This document shows, one piece after another, positions 13,842-21,018 of a stretch of DNA of 21,018 nucleotides. The notes beneath the pieces are model-generated. The model saw nothing but the letters and a program-made list of their open reading frames with translations, was not told the origin of the DNA and searched no databases. Within the stretch, counting starts at the first letter, position 1. Every line of letters begins with the position of its first letter. A program made the translations under genes and the position numbers. The stretch is from CAIWXH01 sp964555675 (GTDB lineage: Bacteria > Chloroflexota > Chloroflexia > Chloroflexales > Chloroflexaceae): NCBI GenBank assembly GCA_964555675.1, contig CAZKTU010000103.1, positions 1 to 21,018 on the forward strand, read 5' to 3'.

Positions 13842-14756
13842 TTGAGCATTGCGAAGCCCAGAACTGCCAGCCTGGTCGATATCATCGGCGCGGGCTATCG
13901 GGCCCTGAACCGGCGGCCGTGGGTGATCGGCATCCCCGCCGGGCTGAGCGCCTATCTGTGGCTGGGCACGCCGGTGGGGCTGGGGCCGCTGGCGGATCGG
14001 CTAGGCGAGGGCCTCGAGGAGCTTGGGCGCCTGGCGGGCGGCGAGCGCGAGCTACTGGTGCAGAGCATCATCGCGACCGACGTGCGGGTGGCTCTGGCCT
14101 GGCTCAACTTCGTGCCGGTGCTGGCGCCGCCACAGGCGAGTGTGGGCCAGATGGTCGGGCTGGCGGGGCCCTGGCAGATCATGGGGGCCCTGGTGGCGAT
14201 CAACCTGCTGGCGCTGCTGCTGAGCAGCTTCTTCCTGACCGTTCTCGGCGAGGCGGTCAGCGGCGAGGCCAAGGGGCCAATGGCGAGTCTGCGCCGCTCG
14301 CTGGTGGTGGCGGGCGACATCGTGCGTTACCTGCTGGCCCTGGCGGGGGTGGGGCTGATCCTGGCCCTGCCGTTTCTGGCCATCTCGGCCATCCTGATCA
14401 TCGCGCTGCCGGGGCTGACCCTGGTGGTGCTTCTCGCGTGGTACGTGGCCCTCTTCTGGGCCTACGTCTACACCGGCTTCGCCCCCGAGGCCATCCTGAT
14501 CAGCAGGGTCGGCCCGCTACGGGCGATCTACAACAGCGTTCATATTGTGCGACGCGATCTGACCGGCAGCCTCGGGCTGCTCTTGCTGAGCTTCGTGATT
14601 CTCAGCGGGCTCGGGCTGATCTGGCAGCGGATCGCGGTTGCGCCGCCCGGGGTGGCCCTGGCCATACTGGGCAGCGCCTATGTGGGCAGCGGGCTGAGTG
14701 CGGCCCGCCTCGAGTTTTATCGCGAGCGGCTCGCGCGCTGGGCCCTCGTGGGCTAG
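13842..14756 (+). CDS. Uncharacterised multi-pass membrane protein upstream of gyrB
   Basis: This 304-residue protein has five or six membrane segments (about 28-43, 110-137, 158-190, 191-213, 243-262 and 269-288). The ~60-residue loop after the first segment is amphipathic. The pattern of long paired helices with an RRSLVVAGDIVRYLL-type lead-in and NSVHIVRRDLTGSLG before the last pair resembles the YciC/DUF7847-like group of membrane proteins of unknown function, though I am not certain of the family. The start is TTG 13842, supported by AGGAGG five nt upstream and a strong promoter just before. It ends 24 nt before the gyrB ATG and is very probably cotranscribed with it. No transporter or enzyme motif was found. 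Confidence 0.8.
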   Translation: MSIAKPRTASLVDIIGAGYRALNRRPWVIGIPAGLSAYLWLGTPVGLGPLADRLGEGLEELGRLAGGERELLVQSIIATDVRVALAWLNFVPVLAPPQASVGQMVGLAGPWQIMGALVAINLLALLLSSFFLTVLGEAVSGEAKGPMASLRRSLVVAGDIVRYLLALAGVGLILALPFLAISAILIIALPGLTLVVLLAWYVALFWAYVYTGFAPEAILISRVGPLRAIYNSVHIVRRDLTGSLGLLLLSFVILSGLGLIWQRIAVAPPGVALAILGSAYVGSGLSAARLEFYRERLARWALVG

Positions 14757-14780
14757 CCAGAGTAAGGACGAGCACACCAC

Positions 14781-16721
<1,941 letters not shown>

Positions 16722-16783
16722 GGGGTTGCGCTCTTAATTGCAGAGCCTATCACAAAGATTGTGTAAGTCTTACTACGCAGAGC

Positions 16784-16819
16784 GCAGCATGAGCAGGATA
16801 CTAATCCTGCTCATGTTGC
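16784..16819. repeat. Long near-perfect hairpin between gyrB and the hybrid kinase
   Basis: CATGAGCAGGAT (16788-16799) and ATCCTGCTCATG (16804-16815) are perfect 12-bp inverted arms around a 4-nt ACTA loop. In RNA the stem extends to 16 bp, including one G-U pair, through GCAG (16784-16787) and TTGC (16816-16819). There is no T-tract on either side. It could be a U-tail-less gyrB terminator, an RNA processing site or an operator. Confidence 0.75.
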
Positions 16820-16865
16820 ATGGAGCCACTACACTGACGTAGTCGATAGACTGTGAGCACAGCAA

Positions 16866-20852
<3,987 letters not shown>

Positions 20853-20916
20853 CGCCGGGCGACGTGAGGCTCGTGGCTTGCCGCAGGAGCTTGGCAGGCG
20901 GGTCGGCGGGAGGGCG

Positions 20917-20937
20917 CGGGAGGGCCTGGCCCTCCCG
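20917..20937 (+). terminator. Palindromic hairpin after the hybrid kinase
   Basis: A 9-bp perfect stem (CGGGAGGGC / GCCCTCCCG) with a CTG loop lies 65 nt after the stop codon. Its core GGAGGGC-CTG-GCCCTCC is shared with the hairpin of the 6655-6728 repeat unit, so it may be a copy of the same dispersed element used as a 3' hairpin. No T-tract follows. Confidence 0.5.
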
Positions 20938-21018
20938 GAGATATAAGCTCCATCAGGTGAGACACTAGTCGCGCCTGTGGGGCTGGGCATCCTCGCCGTG
21001 GGTGTCGCCGGCGGGGCG

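Overview
This is a GC-rich (roughly two-thirds GC) bacterial chromosomal window. It is densely coding and has no tRNA, rRNA, CRISPR array, transposase or phage gene that I can see. The gene set and protein styles fit Chloroflexota, most likely class Chloroflexia: a glycine-rich IF-2 N-terminus, an Rv1855c-type F420-dependent oxidoreductase, a small stand-alone SMR protein, a GH84 enzyme and multi-sensor kinases. The phylum is an inference from family resemblance; I had no database.

Region by region. (1) 1-1970, minus strand: the nusA-ylxR-infB transcription/translation operon. Only the first ~72 codons of infB are present, and they contain perfect 39-bp tandem repeats. nusA has a near-consensus promoter (2225-2253) and a long leader of about 250 nt with two perfect hairpins, one of them terminator-like. 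(2) 2349-3808, plus strand: divergent from nusA, a small SMR-domain protein followed by a class V (isopenicillin N epimerase-like) aminotransferase. (3) 3963-7821, minus strand: a two-winged-helix-like protein of unknown function with a strong promoter, a YkgJ-type cysteine-cluster protein, pgi, and an F420-dependent LLM oxidoreductase. This stretch also carries two kinds of palindromic intergenic repeat. (4) 7932-10621, plus strand: a ROK sugar kinase and a GH84 beta-N-acetylglucosaminidase, plausibly a hexosamine salvage pair. A doubtful 70-codon frame lies between them. (5) 10618-11952, minus strand: a membrane PAS/HD-GYP protein, a likely c-di-GMP phosphodiesterase. Its stop codon overlaps the GH84 stop. 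(6) 11953-12465: an AT-richer 513-bp intergenic island with inverted repeats and a candidate promoter for a small acidic protein of unknown function (12466-12876), which ends in a textbook terminator. (7) 13003-16721, plus strand: a TIGR02206/YwaF-like membrane protein, then an uncharacterised multi-pass membrane protein in apparent operon with gyrB. (8) 16866-20852, plus strand: a 1328-residue hybrid histidine kinase (MASE1-like, CHASE, two PAS, HisKA, HATPase, two receiver domains), preceded by a very strong hairpin.

How the genes relate. Information processing (nusA, infB, gyrB), central carbon metabolism (pgi, ROK kinase, GH84) and signalling (HD-GYP, hybrid kinase) are interspersed, as in an ordinary core-chromosome segment. 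I see no convincing new multi-gene system. The most interesting signals are in non-coding or low-complexity DNA: the nusA leader hairpins, the infB 39-bp repeats, the 74-bp double palindromic element, and the long hairpin between gyrB and the hybrid kinase.
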